The notes under the pieces were generated by a model. It was given only the letters and a program-made list of their open reading frames with translations. It was not told the DNA's origin and ran no database searches. This document shows, in pieces, positions 19,453 through 28,469 of a stretch of 28,469 bases of DNA (positions within the stretch are counted from its first letter, which is position 1; each line of letters opens with the position of its first letter). This stretch comes from Gnetum montanum (taxonomy: Eukaryota; Streptophyta; Gnetopsida; Gnetales; Gnetaceae). The stretch is from contig MNCI01030955.1 of the NCBI GenBank assembly GCA_015680685.1, positions 1,207,911 to 1,236,379 of the forward strand, in the 5' to 3' direction. A program made the position numbers and the translations under genes.

Positions 19453-22400
19453 AACTAAGTGGAAACCCTTTCTACTTCCCTTGTTGGATAGTAGATATGT
19501 AGAGAACTCAAGGAGAGAAATGAGGATAAAGACCATCCTAGATTAAAGGTTAGTTACATGAGTGCATTCCATATCATAACATAAACTTATCAAGCATGAC
19601 AGTAATCAGTGGATCATTTATTAATATTGATATAACTCTGACATCCCATTCCTAGTTGTTATGACAAATATCAAATATATGTAATGTTTGAAATTATGTG
19701 TAATGAATGTGATAGGGAAAGTGGACAAAGAAATGAAAAATGAATTTTATTAATATAAAAATAATGTATTTGGATCATGCTTTGAGGGTTTTCAGGATTA
19801 TTTTTCTTTAGTATTTATCCCTTAAAGATAATTCAACACTACCACCATGATTAAGCCTATACTTGGCTAGAAAAAATAGCCAATCATCTTCTTATCTTGC
19901 TTCACTTGATACTTATTACTTATCTTTATCAACCTTGCAACTTCATGCTAATGTGACCTCTATTTTATAGATATAAATACCTCAAGTCAAACTCTCTAAG
20001 GTCACCTTAAGAGATAAGTATGTTATTAAAACATTTCCTTTTAGCTTTTATTATGATAATTACATCATTTGTTATAAAGTGACATCATCATCATTACAAA
20101 AAAAATCCATTTGGGAATGAAGACATGATAATAATCACATATATTATAGTCCAATAACACCCACACATGAACTTTAGCATAAATACTAGACTTAAATATC
20201 ATAACATATATATGTAATCTACATGGTAGCTACCAAATCCATACTTAGTAAAAAATGCATATCAGTTATCATGAATATTCATTTATAAATATATGCATAT
20301 CTTTTACTAGTCATTTAGTTACTTAACTGTTGCTAGGATTCATCAATTTATGATCCATAATTGCTAACCTTTTAGAGGATTGGCCATAGTGACGAACATA
20401 TTTATGTTATATACCAATCATAAGAATGAATACATCTACATTCTCTTACTCTTAGGATAGGGTTTAGGATAGGAATGTTAATAATGCATCATAGTGGGGT
20501 TCACTCTATAACTACCTCTAAGATTTCTTATCTCCTACCAATCTAAACATCTCATACTAGCTCTATTCATTCATTGACCATAAGCAACTAATACTACATG
20601 CATTGCAATAAATGAAAAGGATATGGAATTAGATACTGACTATCTTAAATCTCATTAAGAATGTATTCAAGAATCTCAATAAGCATGCATATAGATTATA
20701 CATACAACATATAATTATACTATAGTATGATTAATAGATGATATAACAAAATCTTATACATGATCATTTATCAGCAATAATACAAAACTCTATTTTGTAT
20801 GCATAATGCATATAAAAGCACATTAAATCCCCACAAATAACCCCAGTAAGAAAGATTATAATCCATCATACACTTGAAGGAATCAACGTTACATGATACA
20901 GTGCCATACAAAAATACCAAATATAGCTGCATTAAGATATAAAGGTACATGCTAGCATGATGTACATGCAGAAATAAGTTTTCAATAGTATAGCATACAT
21001 CATTGGCTAGCAACACCTTTGTTTTCATAATAAAAATTCCAATCACATGTATGACTCTGCTCTAACCATGCTTTTAGTTACAACTTAGAGAAAAACTAGA
21101 ACAGAAGATATAGCTATACTAGCCTAGAATTATAAAATATCCAACCACATATGCATAGCACATGTAGTCCAAATATGCTTAGAAAATGGGAATCTACTCA
21201 AAGAATAGAAGCACATATAAAATAGATGCATATAATTTAGTACCTATAATATATACAAGCAGGTCATGCAAATGTTGCAATTCAACCAAGGTAAATCAAC
21301 TTTTTGATGATGATGTTTTCATAAGAACATAAGATATTAAATTATTAAAATTCTATAGTAAAGTTGGAAACTATTTCTAGATCATAACAATTGTAACAAT
21401 GGTTTTACACTTCATTTTAAAAAAATTTCTCATTAAATTTGTAGTTCATATAAATGGATTTTCATCTATGTTAGTGTTAAATGAAATGTTAAAATAATAC
21501 AAAAAAGAAAAAAAGAAAAAAAAAGATAAAAGATAAACTAAAACAAAATTATCTTGTGATGTAATAACAACAACTATATCAACAACTATATTTGGCCAAA
21601 TTCAAATAAGAATAAAAAAATATTTGATAGAGAAAACATAATAGAGCACTTGTAATCCACTATCATTAAAACACCAAGGACAATTTTGCCATTGATGTTT
21701 GATTATATAACCATTTTCAAACTTAACAAACATCATTTCTTTTACAACAACTACTATTCCTACCATCCACCTACTGAATCATAATAAAAAAACTGATGTA
21801 AAAGGGTAAAGGATGTCCACCAAGAAAAATTGAAAAAGACCAACACAAGAATTGGAGAGAACTTGTTTCATGAATAAGTTTTGATATGCTTTTGGCAACT
21901 TTTGAACCTCATACTTCTAGAAAAAAAATAAGCTAATATTCAACTTTAGCCAGATTTCAACTTTGAATTTTTGAAAAACAGTGAAGATTATGACTCAACT
22001 TCATAACAAAGTATGAGGAAAAGAAAAAGCATTAGCAAAAAAAATCATGAACATTTAGCTATCTTTCCAATGATCAGCCATAATTACAAACACACATGGA
22101 ATATTGAATCAGATCTTCTAATTTAATTTGTATAAGCTCTTTGATTTTGTGCATAGAAAAATGTAGAACATGACATATGTTTATTTATTTCTTTTAAATA
22201 AAATATGTTTCTTAGTTTTGGTTAATTTCATAAGGTTGTTTGCTAATTTTTCTTGACTCAACTAGTACAACTAAGGTCCACAACCTAGAACTAACATATA
22301 AGAACTCCAATTTAAAAACCAATTGAACCCTAGGCATTATCATCATGGTACATCATATTTATATATCAAATACAAGACCAACCATCATCAAACATAATCA

Positions 22401-22867
22401 TATAACTTAAGTACATAAATTTCTAACATCCAGTAAACACCTAATGTACATCAAGAATGCATATTGAACTGTTGTGCATCCCTAATTCATCTCTCACACT
22501 AATCTAATTACATGTGTAACACATACCATAGCATTACTGTGTATAATAATGGTATAATCATAACATTAAAATTATCAAATAATGATACATCACATAAAAT
22601 CATAATAAAGCTATTAACATAAACTAAATAGTAGGACCCACACTTTGGACCTATTTACATCTATGCATAACAAGACATCAACTATACCAAGGAATTCCAT
22701 AGAACAATATTATAACAAGATTGGTTTCAAGTTCTTTAAATCTTCTAATTAACAGAGAACACCTAATAATACAAAGGAGAATAAAAAATTTAATTTGAAT
22801 AAAATACATCTATCCACTTACCTTCCAACATGGAATATTTAACTAGATTTATAACCTCTAAACAAGG
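19453..22867. other. 3.4-kb AT-rich tract of unknown origin
   Basis: Very AT-rich, with many ATGCATA, CATATAA and poly(A) words and a purine tract at about 21500-21535. The only sizeable frames (91 codons at 21046-20771, minus, and 81 codons at 19536-19291, overlapping the LTR) show no family I recognise. No LTR ends, PBS or coding motifs of gag or pol were found on either strand. It separates the truncated Athila-like integrase from the second Tat-like copy. Confidence 0.4.
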
Positions 22868-24210
22868 TGTAGCGGTTGGAAAATTTGATCACTAGAAAAA
22901 TCAAAGATCCCAGGCAAAACAACTTTAATCTTGGATCCCAAGGACCTTCACAAATAGGGAATGCGGTATCCTAGATGGTCTTATTGATCACCCAAGGACT
23001 TAGGGAGTGTAAATAGGGGTAATAAAATAAAAATGAAATGCAAATTTTAAAAATAAATGGACAAAATGAAATATAAATCTATGCTAACTTGCACAACAAA
23101 TGAAACTATAAAATTTATTTTGATAAAAATAAAGAGAGTTTAGAAAGGTGTATAAGGGATGCTTGGGAAAGCAAAGGGTTCACTTCACTGGGAGACTGTT
23201 GAAGTTGGTAGTCTTGAATGCCATAATCAACTCCATGGTTCAAATGCTTTACAACTTCCAAAATTGCAAAAAATTGTTGTACTTCTCACCAGATCTACAA
23301 CATTGGTGGTGCAGGGGGTAATATGTGTGGGGGTTTTGTGTCCTAAGGAAGAGTAATGTTGGGAGTCTCAATGCCTAGGTTGCTCATCATTGCCACAAAA
23401 TCTCACATAGTCTTAGGTGTGCAACAATGGTTACAATGGCTATGGGTTCCACGTTGTGTTTCTTTCAAAAGCCTTGTATTTGTGTTGAGTTTTCAAAGCT
23501 CTTGAATGCCAAAGAAGTGGAACCTTTTCATGGTGTTGGAGCTTGATTTTTATAGGTTTTTGTGATCATAATTTTTTGCAAATTATGCTAATAGATTGCT
23601 ATTACATGCAAGTGTGGAAAGTATCCAAATCTAGCATGGTTTCTATGTATGGTAAGTTTTGATACCCCCAAGGTACCAAAACCATTTTAGTTATCACAAA
23701 TATTAAACGAGAATTTTACCCATGCTGGCCTTTAGAAGCAACGTTAGGCCTTTATGAATCATGTTGGGGGTATGACACCCATGCTAGAGCTATAGGATTA
23801 ATGCTAGGATGTATGAATAATGCTAAGGTACTGGGGCCATGCTAGAGAAACTGTGGTAGTGCTGGGGTTGCATGAGCCATGCTGAGAAGCAAGAAAATGC
23901 TGGGGTTTTGGGAGTTAAACTCCTCAACTCTGGGCATAGGTGATTCCATGAAAATTCCAATTTTGGCAGTCCAAAAGGAATTTTTGACCCTCCCAAGCTC
24001 AAATATGAACATAACATGAATTTTTCACTTGGGGATTAAGGATATGACTAATTGTGAGGCATTTTTAACCCTAAAAGTTATGGTATGTGAAATTTCATCT
24101 CTTGGATTACAATCTTCACATTTTACAATAAAATTCCTGCCTTGGTTTTAATGGGGTGAAAGTTATAATGTCAAGATGGTTACAACATGTGTTTTCTCGA
24201 TGGTGTTTCA
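22868..24210 (-). repeat. 3' LTR of the second Tat-like copy
   Basis: Starts TGTAGCGGTTGGAAAATTT (compare TGTTGGACTTGGAAAATTT at 15981) and ends TGGTGTTTCA. It is about 130 bp shorter than the other two LTRs, mainly because the AAATG(N) runs are contracted. Frames at 23159-23356 and 24017-23823 are LTR noise. Confidence 0.9.
23547..23554 (-). promoter_or_regulatory. TATA box of second-copy LTR
   Basis: TATAAAAA on the minus strand, at the same LTR position as in the other two LTRs. Confidence 0.55.
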
Positions 24211-24224
24211 TTGGACCCTCTTTG
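24211..24224 (-). promoter_or_regulatory. Polypurine tract of second copy
   Basis: Minus-strand CAAAGAGGGTCCAA abuts the LTR start TGAAACACC, as at 7202-7189. Confidence 0.7.
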
Positions 24225-25273
24225 TTGGTGTCTTTTGTATTGACTTGAGAGGCATTGACAAAGAATAAAAAACACCACTATAGATCCATCATTGACATTT
24301 CCTCTCCGCACTTGATTCAGTAGTGTTGAATTGTACCAAAGAGTGCTTATGAAGATGGGATAATGTTATGATAGGGTAACAGAGGATAAAGGTAGTATTT
24401 GGCTACAAGGAAATGGTCATTAGTGTTAACAATGAGTTCTAAATGTTGACATCATGGCTACAATATGGCACTAACATGCTAATCAATTAATGAGTTTTTG
24501 TACTTTATGTTTTAAAGTGTTGATCACTTGGTAATGTGTTTGAAGAACCAACACCTCACTCCAAGGTCTCTTTGGCCATTAGGCTTCTCCCTTTGCATGT
24601 TTGGAGCCATTGATTTGTCTTTTAGTGTTCATTGGCCTTTTGGCTTCTTAGTAATATGTTTCATTATATTTTTATGGAGTGAAACCTTCATTGGATTTCT
24701 TTGCCTAAGCTAGCTTAATTTGGTTTTATGGGCTTAATTTAATTTTCCTATAGAATGAGATGTGTTACATTCAATGGACTTGTAGGTGGAGCATGATGAA
24801 GGAATATCATATGGCCATAATGCATGAGTGTCAAACATGAATCATCATTGTTGCTTAAGGGTGAGGAAGGTTATAATTAGGCTATGGGGTTGGGCTTAAG
24901 AAGGGATGATAGGAGTGAAGTGGAATAAGCACTCTGAGCACGATAGGACAAACTCATCAAATCTTATGCATCAAGGTCATGTGGTGACTTACTACTACAA
25001 TAAGTTACAACTTTGTGATGACTCTAGGCTTCATCCTGCAAGCACAACTCCAAGAGGACAAGAAAACAAAATAAAGAAACATGTTGTTACAAAGTAATGC
25101 ATAAGGCCATATAAAATAATTAGCAAACTAGGCCACCAAATGTCACAATCTGTACTCCCAAAAGGGATCTGCATCAAATTTTTTTAGTTCATTTGTTGTG
25201 CAAAAATAGTTCATGCAAGCTTGCTTGTCATTGGTTACACATGTCATCAGTGTGAACTATTGGTTCTCATGGG
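24225..25273 (-). other. 3' noncoding region of second copy
   Basis: Homologous to 7203-8241. Contains no supported gene; the 63-codon frame at 24906-25097 is not conserved in the other copy. Confidence 0.7.
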
Positions 25274-28160
25274 CTACATGTAGTAAAGCTTTAGGTAGGA
25301 ATGATTGACTAGATTAGCCAAATCATTTTCATCCATGTCCTCTATCGTGAAGGCTCCATTGCCATAAGTCTTAATAACCATGAAAGGTGCTTCCTAGTTA
25401 GCTAAGAATTTGTCTACATGCTTGTAGATAGCTTTAGGACTAGGTCTTCTTCCTTGATCTTGTGCTTATTTAAGTTATGGTGGTGTTGTGATTTCTACCT
25501 CTCCTAGTATCACTCAACATGAGCAAGCATTTTCATTTGTTACTCTTCCATCGAGTCTAGGTCCATGGTGCATAGCTCTTTGTTTTGTTCATTGTTGATG
25601 AAGTTCAATAGGGCTACTTAGAGTGATTGCACTTACAATTTAAGAGGCAAAACAACTTTAGAATCATAAACCAAGCTTTATGGGGTTACATCGATTGTGG
25701 TTTGTAATGTGGTTTGCTAGGTCCAAAGTGCATGGACAAGCTACTCATGCCACTTGCATTTGATGTTATTTAGCATCTTCTTAAGCAAGTTTATGATGGC
25801 CTTATTGCTTGCTTTGGCTTGCCCATTAGCTTGAGGGTAGTATGTTGATGAGAAGAAATTCTTAATGCCTAGGTCATGAATTTTTTTTTTCATTTCTTAG
25901 CTACTAAATTGTGGATCATTATTTGTCACTACCATCATAGGTATACTAAAATAGGCTACTATGTTATCCAACATGACTCTTTTACATTTTGAGATGTTTT
26001 CTTCCTTAGAGAAATAGCTTCAACCCACTTTGTGAAGTATTTGGTTGCGATGATGATAAAGCTATGCCTTGTGAAAGACTTAGGCATTATAGGTCCAACA
26101 ATATCCAACTCCCACCATTGAAATGACCAAGTTATCTAAGCGGTATGTAACTCGGTTGATGATACATGTATAAGTTTGCTATGTCATTAGAAAGTGTCAC
26201 ATATTTTGACATTTTGTAGGTAATCACTTTTCATATAGGATCAATAATAGCCTAATCATTTGATCTTGACGACCATGGCTCTAGGTCCTATATGTCCCCC
26301 ACATACATGTGAACCTACTCTAAAACTATGTGGACCTCAATTTTGCTAAAGAATAATAACAATATGCCATCATAGGACCATTAACATAATGTGTTATCAT
26401 CTACTATGACATACTATTTTGATCTTTTATGTACAATGTCTTTTTAAGTGGCAGTTAGGCCTTGTGAAGGTTCACCATGCATAAGATAAAACTTGATATT
26501 GTCATACCACTCATTTGCAGGAGAAATATGAACTACAACTGTTGAGTTGTCTTTAATGTCTTTCATAATGGGAAGAGCACAATTCATAGTTAAGGAGGGA
26601 AACTTACTAAACACATCTGGTGTCACATTGAGGGCTAGTGTTGCAATGGCATCAACTATAGTGTTCTCATTTTGAGGTACATGTTGGATATTGATGTATG
26701 TAAATTGTTGCATCAATTTCTTTCCTAGACCATAGTAAGGTTGTAAATATTTGGCTTTACATGCATAAACCTCAATTACTTGGCTAACCACAAGTTGTGA
26801 ATCACCTTTGATCATTAATCATTTTATTCCTAGGTAACAAACTTCCATCATTCCCCTGATCAAACCCTCATACTCTGCTACATTATTGGTACATGGAAAT
26901 TCAAAATGGTAAGTGAAGGGTTGGATTTTACCGGATGGGAATGTTATGATGGCAGCAGCACTAGCCCCATGGGCAATCAAAGCTTCATCAAAGTACATGA
27001 ATGCCTCATAGTCCTTGGGTACATTACTAATAATGTTGATGTGTTCACCAAGGAATTCAAGATCTATGGCTACATGGTCTTCTACTGGTGAAATAGTGAG
27101 TTGCGTAGCTATAGTGTGACCTTTTGTTAAGGCTTGAGAGACATAATGTAGGTCAAACTTGACTATTATGACTTTTCAATGGGCTATATGACTACTTTCG
27201 TAGATATTGGTTATGATGTATCTAAGCATGTTGTCTTTGCAAATGATGTTGATAGGGATCCTAAAGAGGTAGTGCCAGCATTTCTCCAATGAGAAGACTA
27301 GGACTAGAAAATACTTCTCTACTTCGATGTATCGAGTCTCATCGGCAACTAATGCATGGCTTAGGTAGTATATGGGTAACTTTACTCCATCATCTTGTTT
27401 CTAACAGAGTAAAGAGGTGATAGATTTATTACAGTTAGCAAGGTATATATAAAAAGGTTTATCCTCTTGTAGAGGATAGACCATTGGTAGTTGTGCCAAC
27501 TCTTTCTTAAGGTTTTTAAAGGCTTCTTGGCATTGAGCCATCCACTCATAGTCAACCCCTTTCTTGAGCAAGTGTTGCATGAATTGTAACTTATCCGTGA
27601 GCCTAGACATGAACCTAAAGATAAATTGTAGTCTACCTTGCAATCGCTAGAGCTCCTTAAGGTTAGTTAGTGTTGCCAAATTGGATATGGCTTTAACCTT
27701 GTCAAGATTGATGTGTATGCCTACTTCGGATACTACAAAGCCAAGCATATTATCAATTTTAATGCCAAAGATACACTTTTTAGGATTAAGTCTAAGATTG
27801 TATTTGAGGCATCATTTAAGCACAAGGTCAAGGTCATGCCCATGGTTATTGACTACTTTGGACTTAACAGCTATATTATCTACATAATCGTTGAGCAAAC
27901 TTAGCATGTAGTTACTAAAGATATATGTCATAGCTCTTTCGTAGGTTGCTCTTGCATTCTTTAGGCCAAAGGACATTATAGTACAACAAAAGGTACCCTA
28001 AGTTGATGCTTTGGGTTAATCCTAGTTTGGTTATATCTTGAGAATCCATCCATGAAGGATAGCAAGGCATATTTAGTCATAGCATTAATAAGTTGATTAA
28101 TACTAGGCAAAGGAAAATCATCTTTAATAGTTGCTGATGAGACATGAAATTGCTCATATT
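25274..28160 (-). pseudogene. pol of the Tat-like family: RT, RNase H, second RNase H, integrase (decayed)
   Basis: From the right: RT at about 28130-27650 with IKDDFPLPSINQLINAM, LLSFMDGFSRYNQ and the catalytic box altered to YVDN (27887-27876 region), then LNPKKCIFGI and MLGFVVSEVGIHIN. The thumb and RNase H link (QGRLQFIFRFMSRLTDKL, ECEAF-like QCQEAFKNLKKEL) is open at 27643-27401. A second RNase H (26815-26444) reads IKGDSQLVVSQVIEVYACKA and HVPQNEN followed by DAIATLAL; this extra domain is typical of Tat-type elements. Integrase (26340-25274) shows the core with KYFTKWVEA, VTNNDPQF and SSTYYPQANGQAKASNK (catalytic Glu is Lys) and the tail APFMVIKTYGNGAFTIEDMD before the stop. Many stops and shifts are present. 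Confidence 0.9.
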
Positions 28161-28203
28161 GCTGGCGGTCGCGTTAAGGCACCCACGATAAGGCATCCAC
28201 ATT

Positions 28204-28315
28204 ATATCATGGGCTGTGATATCGCGTATGTGATATATCGTATGCGATATATCATGGGTTGCGATATCGCGTATGCAATATATCATGGGCTGTGATATCG
28301 CGTATGCGATATCGA
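28204..28315. repeat. ~31-bp tandem repeat with GATATC palindromes in LTR U3
   Basis: Three units of ATATCATGGG(C/T)TG(T/C)GATATCGCGTATG begin at about 28204, 28249 and 28280, with a shorter TATCGTATGCGATA insert between the first two. The array ends in CGATATCG about 20 bp before the TATA box. Copy 1 has a shorter cluster in the same place. Confidence 0.85.
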
Positions 28316-28331
28316 AGTTACCCGTAATTTC

Positions 28332-28340
28332 TATAAATAA
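28332..28340 (+). promoter_or_regulatory. TATA box of LTR copy 3
   Basis: TATAAATAA followed by GAGGCAGC, as in copy 1. Confidence 0.8.
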
Positions 28341-28469
28341 GAGGCAGCTCTCCCTCATTTGAATCCCAGTTTTAGAGTAGTGAAGCTCTGGCAGTTTGAT
28401 CCCTCCAGAGTTAGAATTTTTCCCATGTCTGCCCGCAGTGTGGTGAATGTAATTGTACGGTGTCTTTAT

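Larger units (their letters stand above)
22868..28160 (-). mobile_element. Second copy of the Tat-like element, 3' half (pol-bearing), cut by an LTR at its right end
   Basis: It has the same LTR, PPT and 3' noncoding region as the 11.7-kb element, but here the pol region is present: RT, RNase H and integrase in order from right to left. It is decayed throughout. Gag, protease and the 5' LTR are not in the window because an LTR of family A interrupts RT at 28132-28166. The left flank CAAGG (22863-22867) is the candidate target duplication, but its partner is outside the window. Confidence 0.9.
28132..28469 (+). repeat. LTR family A copy 3 (5' part, runs off right edge)
   Basis: Shares TGATGAGAC, GATATC palindromes, TATAAATAAGAGGC, the GTAGTGAAGCTCTGGCAGTTTGAT block and the CCCGCAGT region with copy 1. 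The exact start is unclear: 28132-28140 matches the LTR start of copy 1 (TGC, TGATGAGAC), but RT similarity may continue to about 28162, so the border lies at 28132-28166. It interrupts the RT of the minus-strand element. It keeps many CpGs and is likely the youngest sequence here. Whether it is solo or the 5' LTR of a full element cannot be told. Confidence 0.85.

Noticed and set aside
20456-20477. Telomere-like TAGGGTTTAGGATAGG
   Set aside because: Only one or two imperfect units in AT-rich DNA, not an interstitial telomeric array.
20771-21046. 91-codon minus-strand frame in the AT-rich tract
   Set aside because: Composition is that of the surrounding DNA, no motif is visible and no start context or partner gene supports it.
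28204-28315. CRISPR-like array
   Set aside because: Units are nearly contiguous without unique spacers and lie in an LTR promoter of a plant-type element.
28077-28358. 93-codon minus-strand frame
   Set aside because: It crosses from RT into LTR copy 3, is off the RT frame, and its repeated DIATHDI-like words are readings of the GATATC repeat.

Overview
The window looks like nuclear DNA of a plant with a large, repeat-rich genome. It is AT-rich, strongly CpG-poor outside a few young patches, and almost entirely built from nested, decayed Ty3/gypsy LTR retrotransposons. One captured host gene fragment resembles plant ALA-type phospholipid flippases. A gymnosperm would fit the texture, but the sequence alone does not prove the clade. 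No intact host gene lies inside the window. The left edge (1-158, minus) holds what looks like the GC-rich first coding exon of a secreted or membrane protein that runs off the edge. It is preceded on its own strand by a ~195-bp tandem repeat.

Layer 1 (oldest) is a plus-strand Athila-like element spread over about 1320-18210: gag remnant, protease, reverse transcriptase, RNase H and the start of integrase. It is interrupted twice. A solo LTR (2754-3694, TSD ACTAG/ACTAA) sits in its gag-protease region. A complete minus-strand element (5716-17455, TSD CATAG/CCTAG) sits in its RNase H domain. Taking out the second insertion and one TSD copy brings the two RNase H halves into one frame.

Layer 2 is that 11.7-kb minus-strand element, Tat/Ogre-like in character. 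From right to left it has a 5' LTR (1475 bp), PBS, 21-bp repeats, gag, a proline-rich linker, a protease ORF that is still open for 267 codons, a ~3.6-kb non-canonical segment, the last ~40 codons of integrase, a ~1-kb 3' noncoding region, PPT and a 3' LTR (1473 bp). RT, RNase H and nearly all integrase are absent. In their place is a segment with minisatellites and a ~1.05-kb fragment of a P4-type ATPase (phospholipid flippase, ALA1-like) in the same orientation. It is therefore a non-autonomous, gene-capturing LTR element and the most interesting object here.

Layer 3 lies to the right. Integrase of layer 1 breaks off near 18210. An AT-rich tract of unknown origin follows (18211-22867), holding a minus-strand LTR (18601-19452) of the same family as the solo LTR. 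A second copy of the Tat-like family (22868 to about 28160, minus) follows, with its 3' LTR, PPT, 3' noncoding region and a decayed but recognisable RT-RNase H-integrase. This shows what the first copy has lost. Its RT is broken at about 28132-28166 by a third, CpG-rich LTR of the solo-LTR family that runs off the right edge.

The coding remnants carry many stops and frameshifts, so none of these elements should be autonomous.
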